From contig ONCT01000043.1 of NCBI GenBank assembly GCA_900316395.1, positions 1 through 43,818 on the forward strand: a DNA stretch of 43,818 bases, written 5' to 3'. The notes under the pieces are model-generated. The model was not told where the DNA came from and ran no database searches. It worked only from the letters and a program-made list of their open reading frames with translations. The translations under genes and the position numbers were made by a program. Of this stretch, positions 18,051 through 26,438 are shown piece after piece. The DNA is from an uncultured Lachnospiraceae bacterium (lineage in GTDB: Bacteria; Bacillota; Clostridia; Lachnospirales; Lachnospiraceae). Position 1 is the stretch's first letter; the number at the start of each line of letters is the position of its first letter.

Positions 18051-18075
18051 TCTTAAATGAATAATAACACTAATT

Positions 18076-18103
18076 AGCACAGGTTTTTGCCTGTGCTATT
18101 TTT
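18076..18103 (+). terminator. Terminator of the HPr-like gene
   Basis: An 8-bp stem AGCACAGG/CCTGTGCT (18076-18083 and 18090-18097) with a TTTTTG loop, followed by ATTTTTG. It lies 25 bases after the stop codon. Confidence 0.85.
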
Positions 18104-18132
18104 GTGCAATCTAATATTGGCTGTCGCTATCA

Positions 18133-19323
18133 TTAGTCATCACCTTTGACAATGATAACCTCTGTGCTGTTATAAGCCTCTTCAAGCAGCCTGTCTATAT
18201 CGTCTTCAAGCCTTTTTTCTGATTTCTTGATTCTGTCAAGCTTAGGCTTTGTTACCGGATGCTTAGCCACGAATATGGTACAGCAATCCTCGTATGGCTG
18301 TATTGAAGTCTCATAGGTGTCTATTTTTTCGGACACCCTTATTATCTCCTGCTTATCGAATCCTATAAGTGGTCTATATACAGGAAGGGTACATACTTCA
18401 TTAGTTGTTAGAAGAGACTGCATTGTCTGACTTGCAACCTGACCTATGCTCTCACCAGTAATTAATCCTAAGCAATCATCCTGCAAGGCAAAATGCTCCG
18501 CAATCATCATCATATATCGTCTCATAATAATTGTTAACTCTTCATGAGGACATTTCTCATATATAGCCAGCTGTATATCAGTAAAGTTAACAATATGAAG
18601 CTTAATTGGACCTGCATACTTAGCCACATATTTTGCAAGGTCAACCACCTTCTGCTTAGCACGCTCCGAAGTATATGGTGGCGCATGAAAATAAGTTGCT
18701 TCAAGCTGCACGCCACGCTTTGCAATCATGTATCCAGCAACAGGCGAATCGATTCCACCTGACAGAAGAAGCATTGCTTTACCAGCAGTTCCAACAGGCA
18801 TACCCATTGGTCCCTCGATTTCCTTACAATAGAAGTTAATGCTCTCTCTAATCTCAACATGAATCATAACCTCAGGATTATGAACATCCACCTTAAGTTC
18901 AGGGAATGCATCAAGAAGCTTCTCACCAAGGGATGCATTAATCTCCATGGAATCAATAGGGTAATCCTTTCTTGCTCTTCTTGCCTTAACCTTGAATGTG
19001 AAATTCTTATCCTCAAACTCTTCATCAATATACTTAACAATCTGCTCTGCTAGCTTATCAAATCCCTCATCTTCTGTAATTACAGCAGGGCAGATTCCTG
19101 TAATTCCAAATACTTTAGTCAGACGATTAATTGCTTCGTCATAGTCATAATCTCCATCAACAGTGATAAATACTCTTCCCTGTTCCTTGTAAACCTGGAA
19201 TTCTCCATCCACATTTTCAAGAGTCTCCTTGATGCGGCGAACTAGGGCGTCCTCGAACACATATCTATTCTTACCCTTAATTCCAATCTCTGCATATTTT
19301 ATAACAAATGCACTCGTTAACAT
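18133..19323 (-). CDS. thiI: tRNA 4-thiouridine sulfurtransferase ThiI
   Basis: A 396-residue enzyme that makes s4U8 in tRNA and can support thiamine thiazole synthesis. N-terminal ferredoxin-like/THUMP domains (start 'FVIKYAEIGIKGKNRYVFED') are followed by the PP-loop ATP site LLLSGGIDSPVAGYMIAKRG. The C-terminal rhodanese domain of the enterobacterial type is absent, which is normal in Firmicutes, where sulfur comes directly from a dedicated desulfurase. Such a desulfurase is encoded 18 bases upstream, as in Bacillus nifZ-thiI. Confidence 0.95.
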   Translation of the reverse strand: MLTSAFVIKYAEIGIKGKNRYVFEDALVRRIKETLENVDGEFQVYKEQGRVFITVDGDYDYDEAINRLTKVFGITGICPAVITEDEGFDKLAEQIVKYIDEEFEDKNFTFKVKARRARKDYPIDSMEINASLGEKLLDAFPELKVDVHNPEVMIHVEIRESINFYCKEIEGPMGMPVGTAGKAMLLLSGGIDSPVAGYMIAKRGVQLEATYFHAPPYTSERAKQKVVDLAKYVAKYAGPIKLHIVNFTDIQLAIYEKCPHEELTIIMRRYMMMIAEHFALQDDCLGLITGESIGQVASQTMQSLLTTNEVCTLPVYRPLIGFDKQEIIRVSEKIDTYETSIQPYEDCCTIFVAKHPVTKPKLDRIKKSEKRLEDDIDRLLEEAYNSTEVIIVKGDD

Positions 19324-19341
19324 ATCATTCTCCTTAATCAG

Positions 19342-20496
19342 TTATCTCCTGGTGTATTTCATCAACTTAGGTATAATATCTTCTAGCACATCACATGCGT
19401 AGTCAATTTCTTCTATGGTATTGTAAATGCTAAAGCTAAATCGAACTGTCTTATCAAGCATTTCTTTAGGTACATTAATCGCCTGTAGGGTTTTGCTGAT
19501 AGCAGGCTTATTAGATGAGCAGGCCGAACCAGCAGACACATAGATTTCCTTCTCCTCTAAGCTATGAAGCACAACCTCTGCCCTTACATCCTTAATGCTT
19601 ACACTTACAATATTAGGGGCGCTTTGCTCGTTAGTCAGACCGTTGATGGTCGCAAAATCCATATCCTTTATTCTTCCTACAAAATGTTCTTTTAATGTGC
19701 GAAGCTTCTTAACATTTTCTTCCATATTATCACACATTAGAGATACTGCCACGCCAAGCCCGCACTGAGAATACACATTTTCAGTACCGGAGCGAAGCCC
19801 TCTCTCCTGACCTCCACCATATATTATAGGCTTAATCTTAGTGCCCTGCTTAATATATAGAAATCCACTTCCCTTAGGGCCATGAATCTTGTGGCCACTA
19901 ACAGACAGAAGGTCAATATTCATCTTCTTAGGATTAATAGCATACTTGCCGAAGGACTGAATTGCATCAACATGGAATAAGCAATTAGAGTTATGCTTCT
20001 TAATAATCCTGCCAATATCTTCAGTTGGCTGAACAGCACCAATCTCATTATTGACATGCATAATAGATACAAGAATCGTGTCATCTCTTATATTATCCTC
20101 TAGCTCACTTATGGATACTGTCCCATTATTGTCACATGGCAAATATGTAATCTCATAATCTAGCTCCTCAAGCATCTTTAATGGTGCATTAACAGATGCA
20201 TGCTCGATAGAGGAAGTAATAATGTGCCTGCCTGCACGTTTGTTAGCCATGGCTGAACCAAGCAACGCCATATTGTTAGACTCTGTACCACCAGATGTGA
20301 ATATAATCTCCTTCTGATCTGCCTTGAGAGACTTAGCAATAATGCTTCTAGCTTCACTTAGCATCTTCTCACCATCAAAACCTACGTTGTGAAGGGATGA
20401 TGGGTTGCCGTAATGCTCATTCATTACTTCGTTCATCTTCTCAATAACTAAAGGTGCACATTTAGTTGTTGCTGAATTATCAAAATAACATAACAT
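19342..20496 (-). CDS. Cysteine desulfurase (NifS/IscS type, thiI partner)
   Basis: A 384-residue PLP enzyme that takes sulfur from cysteine. The PLP lysine is in SVSGHKIHGPKG, the cofactor His region in FHVDAIQSFGK, and the persulfide Cys in SAGSACSSNKP near residue 325. The N-terminus MLCYFDNSATTKCAP is typical. Gene order with thiI strongly suggests it delivers sulfur to tRNA thiolation, rather than being the main Fe-S cluster desulfurase. An AGGA site is 9 bases before the ATG. A TTGACA palindrome at 20512-20526 may be its -35 region. Confidence 0.93.
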   Translation of the reverse strand: MLCYFDNSATTKCAPLVIEKMNEVMNEHYGNPSSLHNVGFDGEKMLSEARSIIAKSLKADQKEIIFTSGGTESNNMALLGSAMANKRAGRHIITSSIEHASVNAPLKMLEELDYEITYLPCDNNGTVSISELEDNIRDDTILVSIMHVNNEIGAVQPTEDIGRIIKKHNSNCLFHVDAIQSFGKYAINPKKMNIDLLSVSGHKIHGPKGSGFLYIKQGTKIKPIIYGGGQERGLRSGTENVYSQCGLGVAVSLMCDNMEENVKKLRTLKEHFVGRIKDMDFATINGLTNEQSAPNIVSVSIKDVRAEVVLHSLEEKEIYVSAGSACSSNKPAISKTLQAINVPKEMLDKTVRFSFSIYNTIEEIDYACDVLEDIIPKLMKYTRR

Positions 20497-20574
20497 AATC
20501 TAGTCCTATTCTGTCAATAATTGACAAATACCTGCCCGCTCATACTATTATTTGCAGGTATAGTTATTTCTTTT

Positions 20575-20643
20575 GCACATAAGATATCAATGCCTTTGAC
20601 GCGATTTTCTTATGAGCGTGAAGGCATTGGATATCTTATGTGC
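20575..20643. repeat. Long imperfect palindrome (about 22-bp arms) after rsmE
   Basis: Outer arms GCACATAAGATATC (20575-20588) and GATATCTTATGTGC (20630-20643) pair perfectly. Inner arms AATGCCTT and AAGGCATT extend the stem, with one bulged G at 20629, and ACGC/GCGT bases can add more. The right arm runs into the rsmE stop codon. No T-run follows, so it is not a plain terminator. It could be an mRNA-stabilising or processing hairpin, or a small MITE-like palindrome. A second hairpin (ATACCTGC/GCAGGTAT, 20528-20561) lies beside it. Confidence 0.75.
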
Positions 20644-21380
20644 TATGTATTACACTCTACCTCTAGCATAGTTAATGCTACAGTAGTTATGGCTGCTGTA
20701 TCAGTTCTTAGTATGCGCTTCCCTAGTGAAATGATTTCACTTTCCTTGAGGGCTTCAATCTCTTCAGGGGCGAAGCCACCTTCTGGTCCTATGAATATTG
20801 CCACCTCTTTATAATCCGATAGCTTCTTAAGAGCATTTGCAGTAGCTTCCATACCATTCTTATTCTCATAAGGCACTAAACGCAAAATATCAGGCGAAGT
20901 CGACTCCTTAACAGCCTCATCAAAGGTCATGAAATCACAGATAAATGGAATACACGAACGCTTTGACTGCATTGCTGCGGCCTCTGCAATCCTCTCATAC
21001 CTGTCAACTTTCTTTGCCTTCTTCTTATCATCAAGCTTAACGACGCAACGCTTCATTTCAACAGGAATTATGGATGAGACACCAAGCTCAGTACATTTCT
21101 CAATTATTGTCTCCATCCTATCCCCTTTAGGCACGGCCTGATACAGACTTATCTTACAAGGAAGCTCTGTTGTTAGCAAATCATCAATCACCTTAAGTGT
21201 AAGTTCATCATTATCAACACTTGCCACCTCACACAGATAGCTTTCCTCTGCGCTAGTACTAACTCTTATCTTCTCGCCTGTTTTGATTCTGCAGGCCTTA
21301 ACAAGATGATTGGCATCACTGCCATTAACCTTAATCATATTATCTTCTATCTGGTTATTATCAATAAATATCTGTTGCAT
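20643..21380 (-). CDS. rsmE: 16S rRNA m3U1498 methyltransferase
   Basis: A 245-residue SPOUT-class methyltransferase that methylates U1498 of 16S rRNA. Family motifs: N-terminal PUA-like domain ('QQIFIDNNQIEDNMIKVNGS'), 'AVPKGDRMETIIEKCTELGV', the SAM knot AIFIGPEGGFAPEEIEALKE and 'SLGKRILRTDTAAITTVAL'. The length is typical. It lies 2 bases after prmA, the conserved prmA-rsmE pair of most Firmicutes. Confidence 0.96.
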   Translation of the reverse strand: MQQIFIDNNQIEDNMIKVNGSDANHLVKACRIKTGEKIRVSTSAEESYLCEVASVDNDELTLKVIDDLLTTELPCKISLYQAVPKGDRMETIIEKCTELGVSSIIPVEMKRCVVKLDDKKKAKKVDRYERIAEAAAMQSKRSCIPFICDFMTFDEAVKESTSPDILRLVPYENKNGMEATANALKKLSDYKEVAIFIGPEGGFAPEEIEALKESEIISLGKRILRTDTAAITTVALTMLEVECNT

Positions 21381-21382
21381 AA

Positions 21383-22330
21383 TTATTCCTTAACCGCTGT
21401 AATATTAACCCATTCTCCAAGATGGTTAATCTCAGTAACCTTAAATCCTGCTTCCACAAGTGCGTCCTTAACAGCATTCTCCTTAAAGTCAATGATTCCA
21501 GATGTAATGACCATCCCGCCCTTTTTGAGCGCATTGTACATAGCCTCTGACATATCGATTAGAATATCAGCTAAGATATTAGCAACAACAATATCGTAAC
21601 ACTCGTATCCAACCATTTTCTGAAGTGTCTTATCACTAGCAAGGTCACCTATGTAAAATGTTGCTTTCTTAGTGTCAAGATTATTGACCTTGAAATTAGA
21701 ACAAGCTGCATCAACACAGTTAGGATCAATGTCAGTTCCTGAAATATGACTAGCACCATATAATAATGCAACCATTGACAGGATTCCACTTCCAAAGCCT
21801 AAGTCTAATACATTATCACCTTTCTTCAGATGTTTCTGTATTCCCTCAATACATAACTTAGTAGTCTCGTGAGCTCCTGTTCCAAATGTTGTACCAGGGT
21901 CAATGGATATACATTTATCTACTCCCATAGGCGTATCTACTTGTTCCCATGTTGGCTTTATAAGTAAGTCTCCCACCTCAAAAGCATGGAAATATTCTTT
22001 CCATTTGTTAAGATAGTCTTCATCTTCTAAGACTTCTTCCTTAATAGTACCTTCTCCAATATCAGAATAGCTACCTATATCTTCTATAACCGACTTCACC
22101 TTATTAATAAGATTATCATCTTTTGTTTCCAAGTAGAATATAATCTTACAAAGCCCGTCATCTATCGGCATATCAGGCTGTAATTCTTCGTAGTCTTTGC
22201 CTTGTATCTCATCATGTACAGGCAGATTATCCTCTATCTCCAGCGCACTTAAGCCAAGGCTAGTAAGTTCATAACATATATCATCACAAGCTGTAGTTTT
22301 CGTATTAATAGTGTATTTAATATAATTCAT
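21383..22330 (-). CDS. prmA: Ribosomal protein L11 methyltransferase
   Basis: A 315-residue class I methyltransferase that trimethylates ribosomal protein L11. N-terminal substrate domain, then TTFGTGAHETTKLCIEGIQK, the SAM motif VLDLGFGSGILSMVALLYGA and 'VVANILADILIDMSEA'. The usual DxGCGSG Cys is Phe here (DLGFGSG), a common variant. It is cotranscribed with rsmE downstream and the amidase upstream (8-base gap). Confidence 0.95.
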   Translation of the reverse strand: MNYIKYTINTKTTACDDICYELTSLGLSALEIEDNLPVHDEIQGKDYEELQPDMPIDDGLCKIIFYLETKDDNLINKVKSVIEDIGSYSDIGEGTIKEEVLEDEDYLNKWKEYFHAFEVGDLLIKPTWEQVDTPMGVDKCISIDPGTTFGTGAHETTKLCIEGIQKHLKKGDNVLDLGFGSGILSMVALLYGASHISGTDIDPNCVDAACSNFKVNNLDTKKATFYIGDLASDKTLQKMVGYECYDIVVANILADILIDMSEAMYNALKKGGMVITSGIIDFKENAVKDALVEAGFKVTEINHLGEWVNITAVKE

Positions 22331-22338
22331 AATTAATC

Positions 22339-23010
22339 TTAATTTCCCGATATAAATCTATCTATTCCATTAGCAATTCCATTTATTATCTTTACCTGAT
22401 ATTCATCGCTAGCCATAAGTCTATCTTCGTTAGGATTAGACATATACCCCATTTCAATTAATGTAACAGGAACCTTACTCCAATTATTACCAGTCATAGA
22501 ATCAGTCTCCCATACACGTTCTCTTATTGCACCGGTTGCACTAACATATTCATCAAGAACATCTACAGATAATCTCTTACTCTCGGCATATATATTGGAA
22601 TTATAGGAATTAGACGATGTCTGGCAAATTGTCATTGCACCACTTACGCTTGAATCTTCATCACTATTAGCATGTATTCTAATAAACACATCAGCATTTG
22701 CGTTATTCGCAATCTCTGCTCTTTCTATACAACTTATTTCGCCTTCATTCTTTGTTCTTGTAAGAATAACATTATACCCACGTTTCTCTAACTCTTCTTT
22801 AAGTTTATTAGATACCTGCAATGTCAACTCATATTCCCTAAGCCCGGTTGCAACACCTGTTGTACCGCTTGTATCCTTCTGCTTTCTTTCGCTGGCACCT
22901 GGACCTACCGGTTCAGTTTCCTTAGAATCCTTTGTCTGGTGCCCCGGATCTATTACTATAGTATGGCTAATTGACGTCGGTTGAGGTTCTTCTACAACAG
23001 GCTTTTCCAC
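22339..23010 (-). CDS. N-acetylmuramoyl-L-alanine amidase (Amidase_3) without a visible signal peptide
   Basis: A 223-residue zinc amidase that cuts the bond between MurNAc and the stem peptide. Metal and catalytic residues are present: His in IVIDPGHQT, Glu in REYELTLQV, His in FIRIHANSD and Glu in TLIEMGYMSN. The protein begins at a GTG (VEKPVVEEPQPTSISHTIVI), 12 bases after AAGGAG, and reads like a Pro/Glu linker leading straight into the catalytic domain. A TGA lies directly before the GTG in the same frame, and only about 150 bases separate it from the divergent gene, so no export signal is encoded. Close relatives normally have a signal peptide or membrane anchor. Either the N-terminus was lost or export is unconventional. 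Confidence 0.85.
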   Translation of the reverse strand: MEKPVVEEPQPTSISHTIVIDPGHQTKDSKETEPVGPGASERKQKDTSGTTGVATGLREYELTLQVSNKLKEELEKRGYNVILTRTKNEGEISCIERAEIANNANADVFIRIHANSDEDSSVSGAMTICQTSSNSYNSNIYAESKRLSVDVLDEYVSATGAIRERVWETDSMTGNNWSKVPVTLIEMGYMSNPNEDRLMASDEYQVKIINGIANGIDRFISGN

Positions 23011-23053
23011 TCAACATTTCTCCTTATCATGAAGCGCAAACACATAATCCGTC

Positions 23054-23090
23054 TTATTATAACATATTATTATTGTATATTGTGACACAA
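23054..23090 (-). promoter_or_regulatory. Minus-strand -10 and TTGTGACACAA palindrome in a divergent intergenic region
   Basis: On the minus strand GTTATAATAAG gives a good -10 (23054-23059) for the amidase. About 20 bases upstream TTGTGACACAA (23080-23090) is a perfect 11-bp inverted repeat covering the -35 position. On the other side, TATAAT at 23121-23126 could serve the SPFH gene. The palindrome may be an operator for one or both genes; no regulator can be named. Confidence 0.45.
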
Positions 23091-23162
23091 AAATATATAG
23101 AAAATAAGTCTCAAATATCTTATAATACTTATTATATTATATGTTCGAAAGGAGAAAAAAAT

Positions 23163-24392
23163 ATGGGATTAATTAAAGCTGCTATAGGCGCAGCCGGCGG
23201 AACTTTGGCAGATCAGTGGAAGGAATTCTTCTATTGTGATGCAATGGACAAAGAAGTAATGGTTGTCAAAGGTCAGAAGAGAACCTCTGGCAGGTCTTCT
23301 AACACTAAGGGAAATGACAATATTATTTCTAATGGTTCAGGAATTGCTGTAGCCGATGGACAATGTATGATTATCGTTGAACAGGGTAAGGTTGTTGAAA
23401 TCTGTGCAGAGCCTGGTGAATTCACATTTGACTCATCTACAGAGCCTACTATCTTCTCTGGTGACCTTGGTGACAGCATCATCGAGACATTCAAGATAAT
23501 GGGTAAGAGATTCACTTATGGTGGAGATACTGGCAAGGACCAGAGAATCTATTACTTCAACACTAAGGAATTAATGGATAACAAATTCGGTACACCTAAC
23601 CCTATTCCATTCAGAGTACTTGATTCTAAGGTTAATCTTGACCTTGATACATCAGTTAGATGTTCAGGTGTATATTCATATAAAATTGTTGATCCTATTC
23701 GTTTCTATACTAATGTATGTGGAAATGTATCTGAAGAATACAGACGTGAAGAGATCGAATCTCAACTTAAGACAGAGTTCATCGATGCACTTCAACCAGC
23801 TTTCGGTGCGCTATCTAACTTAGAGATTAGACCTAATCAGATTGTATCTCACAACAAAGAATTAAAGGATGCAGTTAATGAGGCATTAAAGGACGATTGG
23901 CTTGAGAAGCGTGGTCTTGAGATTATCAGTATTGCTATTGGTTCTGTATCACTTCCTGATGAAGATGCAGAATACATCAAGCAGGCTCAACGTTCTCGTG
24001 CATTCTCAGACCCAGGTATGGGCGCAGGTCTTGGTGCTATTGCTGGTGCTGATGCTATGAAGGCCGCTGCTTCTAACGAAGGCGGTGCCATGAACGGATT
24101 TGTTGGTATGGGAATGGCAATGAATGCTAATCAGATGAATACTGCTAATACAGCTAATCTATATGCTATGAATCAGCAGAATCAGCAGATGCAACAGCAG
24201 CAACAGATGCAGCAACAACAAGCTGCTCCTGCTGGAAATGCCTGGACATGTCAATGTGGCACACAGGTTACTGGCAACTTCTGTCCTAACTGTGGCTCTA
24301 AGAAGCCTGAAGCTTCTACTTCTTGGACTTGCCAATGTGGCACATCCAACACTGGTAAATTCTGTAGCAACTGTGGTTCCCCACGACCATAG
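23163..24392 (+). CDS. SPFH-domain membrane-stress protein with two C-terminal zinc ribbons (YdjI-like)
   Basis: A 409-residue protein. The N-terminus (GLIKAAIGAAGGTLADQWKE) and SPFH-like core ('IVEQGKVVEICAEPGEFTFD') match the YdjI/'virion core' SPFH group. A Met/Asn/Gln-rich linker (about 310-360) leads to two near-identical zinc ribbons at about 361-383 and 388-409 (WTCQCGTxxTGxFCxNCGS). Bacillus YdjI is needed to place PspA with the YdjG-YdjH membrane complex. Here the next two genes are YdjG-like and YdjH-like, giving the same module. The ATG at 23163 is chosen because AAAGGAG lies 12 bases before it; the reading frame is open further upstream but overlaps the amidase gene. Confidence 0.88.
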   Translation: MGLIKAAIGAAGGTLADQWKEFFYCDAMDKEVMVVKGQKRTSGRSSNTKGNDNIISNGSGIAVADGQCMIIVEQGKVVEICAEPGEFTFDSSTEPTIFSGDLGDSIIETFKIMGKRFTYGGDTGKDQRIYYFNTKELMDNKFGTPNPIPFRVLDSKVNLDLDTSVRCSGVYSYKIVDPIRFYTNVCGNVSEEYRREEIESQLKTEFIDALQPAFGALSNLEIRPNQIVSHNKELKDAVNEALKDDWLEKRGLEIISIAIGSVSLPDEDAEYIKQAQRSRAFSDPGMGAGLGAIAGADAMKAAASNEGGAMNGFVGMGMAMNANQMNTANTANLYAMNQQNQQMQQQQQMQQQQAAPAGNAWTCQCGTQVTGNFCPNCGSKKPEASTSWTCQCGTSNTGKFCSNCGSPRP

Positions 24393-24416
24393 TATTTTAC
24401 ATGAAAGGAGAATAAT

Positions 24417-25502
24417 ATGGCTGATTTAAATGAATATAAATGTCCCAATTGTGGTGGTGCATTAAACTTCGATTCAGGCATTCAAAAGATGAAGTGTCCG
24501 TTTTGTGATTGCGAATTCGAAATGGATGATTTAAAGGCTCTTGACGAAGAACTTAAAAGTGTAAATGCCGACGATGAATTCAAATGGGACGGTGCTCAGG
24601 GCGAAAAATGGTCTGAAGAAGAGACACAGAACATGAAGGTCTATGTATGTCAGTCCTGCGGTGGTGAAATTGTAGGTGATGAGACTACAGGTGCAACAAG
24701 CTGCCCATATTGTGATAACCCAGTTGTTATCAAGGGCTCATTTGCAGGCGACTTGAAGCCTGACTTCATTATACCATTTAAGCATGATAAGAAAGCAGCT
24801 AAGGAAGGTCTTAACAATCATTTACTTAAAAAATTCTTCCTGCCTAAGATATTCAAAGACCAGAATCATATTGACGAAGTAAAAGGTATCTACGTACCTT
24901 TCTGGTTATTCGATACCGATGTAGATGGACAGGTTAATTATAAGGCTACTACTGTTCGCCACTGGTCTGATAGTAATTATGATTATACTGAGACAAGCTA
25001 TTATAGCGTATATCGTGCTGGTAAGCTTGGCTTCGACAGAATTCCTGTTGATGGCTCTTCACAGATGCCTGATGATTTGATGGAATCAATTGAGCCTTTC
25101 GACTTCGAAGGTGGTGCCAAGGAATTCCAGACAGCATATATGGCTGGATACTTAGCTGACAGATATGATGTTGACGATAAGCAAAGTATCAACAGAGCTA
25201 ACGAAAGAGTCAAGGTTTCTACAGAAGAAGCATTTCGTTCAACTGTTACAGGCTATACTACTGTAGATGTAGAGAATAGTAATATTAAGACATACAACGG
25301 CAAGACGCACTACGCTATGTACCCTGTATGGATTCTTAATACTACATACAAGGATGAGCATTATCTGTTTGCTATGAATGGTCAGACAGGTAAATTCGTA
25401 GGTAATCTTCCAACTGACTGGGGCAAATTCTGGGGAACACTTGGAATCCTAAGTGTTGGTTTATCTGCTATTGCATTATTACTGCAGTATTTATTCTATT
25501 AA
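24417..25502 (+). CDS. Zinc-ribbon membrane protein (YdjG-like)
   Basis: A 361-residue protein. An N-terminal zinc ribbon (C9, C12, C27, C30 in KCPNCGGALNF...KCPFC) is followed by a second at about 78-99 (CQSCGGEIVG...CPYC), then a conserved region including FIIPFKHDKKAA and YVPFWLFD. One transmembrane helix lies at the C-terminal end (about 338-360). Bacillus YdjG has the same layout and forms a membrane complex with YdjH that recruits PspA in envelope stress. AAAGGAG precedes the ATG, and the gene is 24 bases after the YdjI-like gene. Confidence 0.87.
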   Translation: MADLNEYKCPNCGGALNFDSGIQKMKCPFCDCEFEMDDLKALDEELKSVNADDEFKWDGAQGEKWSEEETQNMKVYVCQSCGGEIVGDETTGATSCPYCDNPVVIKGSFAGDLKPDFIIPFKHDKKAAKEGLNNHLLKKFFLPKIFKDQNHIDEVKGIYVPFWLFDTDVDGQVNYKATTVRHWSDSNYDYTETSYYSVYRAGKLGFDRIPVDGSSQMPDDLMESIEPFDFEGGAKEFQTAYMAGYLADRYDVDDKQSINRANERVKVSTEEAFRSTVTGYTTVDVENSNIKTYNGKTHYAMYPVWILNTTYKDEHYLFAMNGQTGKFVGNLPTDWGKFWGTLGILSVGLSAIALLLQYLFY

Positions 25503-25518
25503 GGAGGTGTATATTAAG

Positions 25519-26343
25519 ATGAGAAAATCAATTAGAAAATCAATCATACTTGCTATGGTCGCATTACTCACATTGACATTTTCAATTCCAGTATGCGCCG
25601 CAGAAACAGCTAATAATGCTCCAGCTGCAACAGCAAATACAACAAGTGGCTCAATGCTACTAGATGATAAGGCTGGACTACTTAAGGGCAATGAACCACA
25701 GCAAGTGCTAGAGACATTAGAAGTAGATTCTTCAAAAAGCAATTGTAATATAGTTGTTATTACTACTAACCAAGGTCTTTCAGAAAGCGCTATTAGATCC
25801 TATGCCGATAATTATTATGCTACAAATGTGGAGAACAAATCACAGACTAATTTCTGTGTAACTCTCACTGTTGACATATCTTCTAGAAAGGTTGATGTGG
25901 GAACATATAATCCTGGAAGCAAGCGTAATCTCAACGACGCTGCCAAGGATGAAATCAGGGAATATGTAACAAGTGATTTAACCAATGGCAACTATGCTAA
26001 AGCATTTACAAAATTCGCTGACAAAACAGCCACAATTGCTGGGGCTATTGACGAAGATGGAGGAAGAAGCAAAGCTTCCTTCCCTTGGGGAACAAGAATC
26101 CTCATCTCTCTTGTTATAGGCATTATATTAGCAGTTATTATCTGCTTCATTATCAAGTCACAGCTTAAGAGTGTTGCAATGAAATCTAACGCTGCTGATT
26201 ATGTAAGAGAAGGTTCTCTTAACATCACTTCACAAAGTGACAGATTCCTATATAGCCATGTAACGAAGACCGCTAAGCCTAAGAACAATTCTTCAAGTGG
26301 TGGTGGCGGAAGCTCAGGAAGCCACAGTACAGGAAGCTTCTAA
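25519..26343 (+). CDS. TPM-domain exported membrane protein (YdjH-like)
   Basis: A 274-residue protein with a signal peptide (IILAMVALLTLTFSIPVCAA). The TPM domain at about 50-180 ('LDDKAGLLKGNE', 'IVVITTNQGLSESAIRSYAD', 'KAFTKFADKTA') faces outside. A transmembrane helix follows at about 192-213. The C-terminus is a Gly/Ser tail (SSGGGGSSGSHSTGSF), the usual ending of TPM proteins. In Bacillus YdjH pairs with YdjG. AAGGAGG is 11 bases before ATG 25519; frame extension upstream overlaps the previous gene and is rejected. Confidence 0.87.
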   Translation: MRKSIRKSIILAMVALLTLTFSIPVCAAETANNAPAATANTTSGSMLLDDKAGLLKGNEPQQVLETLEVDSSKSNCNIVVITTNQGLSESAIRSYADNYYATNVENKSQTNFCVTLTVDISSRKVDVGTYNPGSKRNLNDAAKDEIREYVTSDLTNGNYAKAFTKFADKTATIAGAIDEDGGRSKASFPWGTRILISLVIGIILAVIICFIIKSQLKSVAMKSNAADYVREGSLNITSQSDRFLYSHVTKTAKPKNNSSSGGGGSSGSHSTGSF

Positions 26344-26364
26344 TTACAATTTAAGGCATATTAT

Positions 26365-26404
26365 AAAAGGTGGTACATATCATATGATATGCTCCACCTT
26401 TTTT
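26365..26404. terminator. Bidirectional terminator with an internal 16-bp palindrome
   Basis: GGTGG/CCACC arms with flanking A-run (26365-26368) and T-run (26399-26405) enclose CATATCATATGATATG (26376-26391), a perfect palindrome. It serves the YdjH-like gene on the plus strand and the large surface-protein gene on the minus strand. Confidence 0.85.
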
Positions 26405-26438
26405 TGATTACATATGCTCGATTTTTAATAATCCATTA

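Noticed and set aside
23080..23090. Rex or Crp/FNR binding site (TTGTGACACAA)
   Set aside because: Only a short 11-bp palindrome; it lacks the spacing of known Rex (TTGTGAA-N4-TTCACAA) or CRP sites, so no regulator was named.
22971..23162. N-terminal extension of the SPFH protein
   Set aside because: Overlaps the amidase gene and promoter region and has no ribosome site; ATG 23163 with AAAGGAG is much better.
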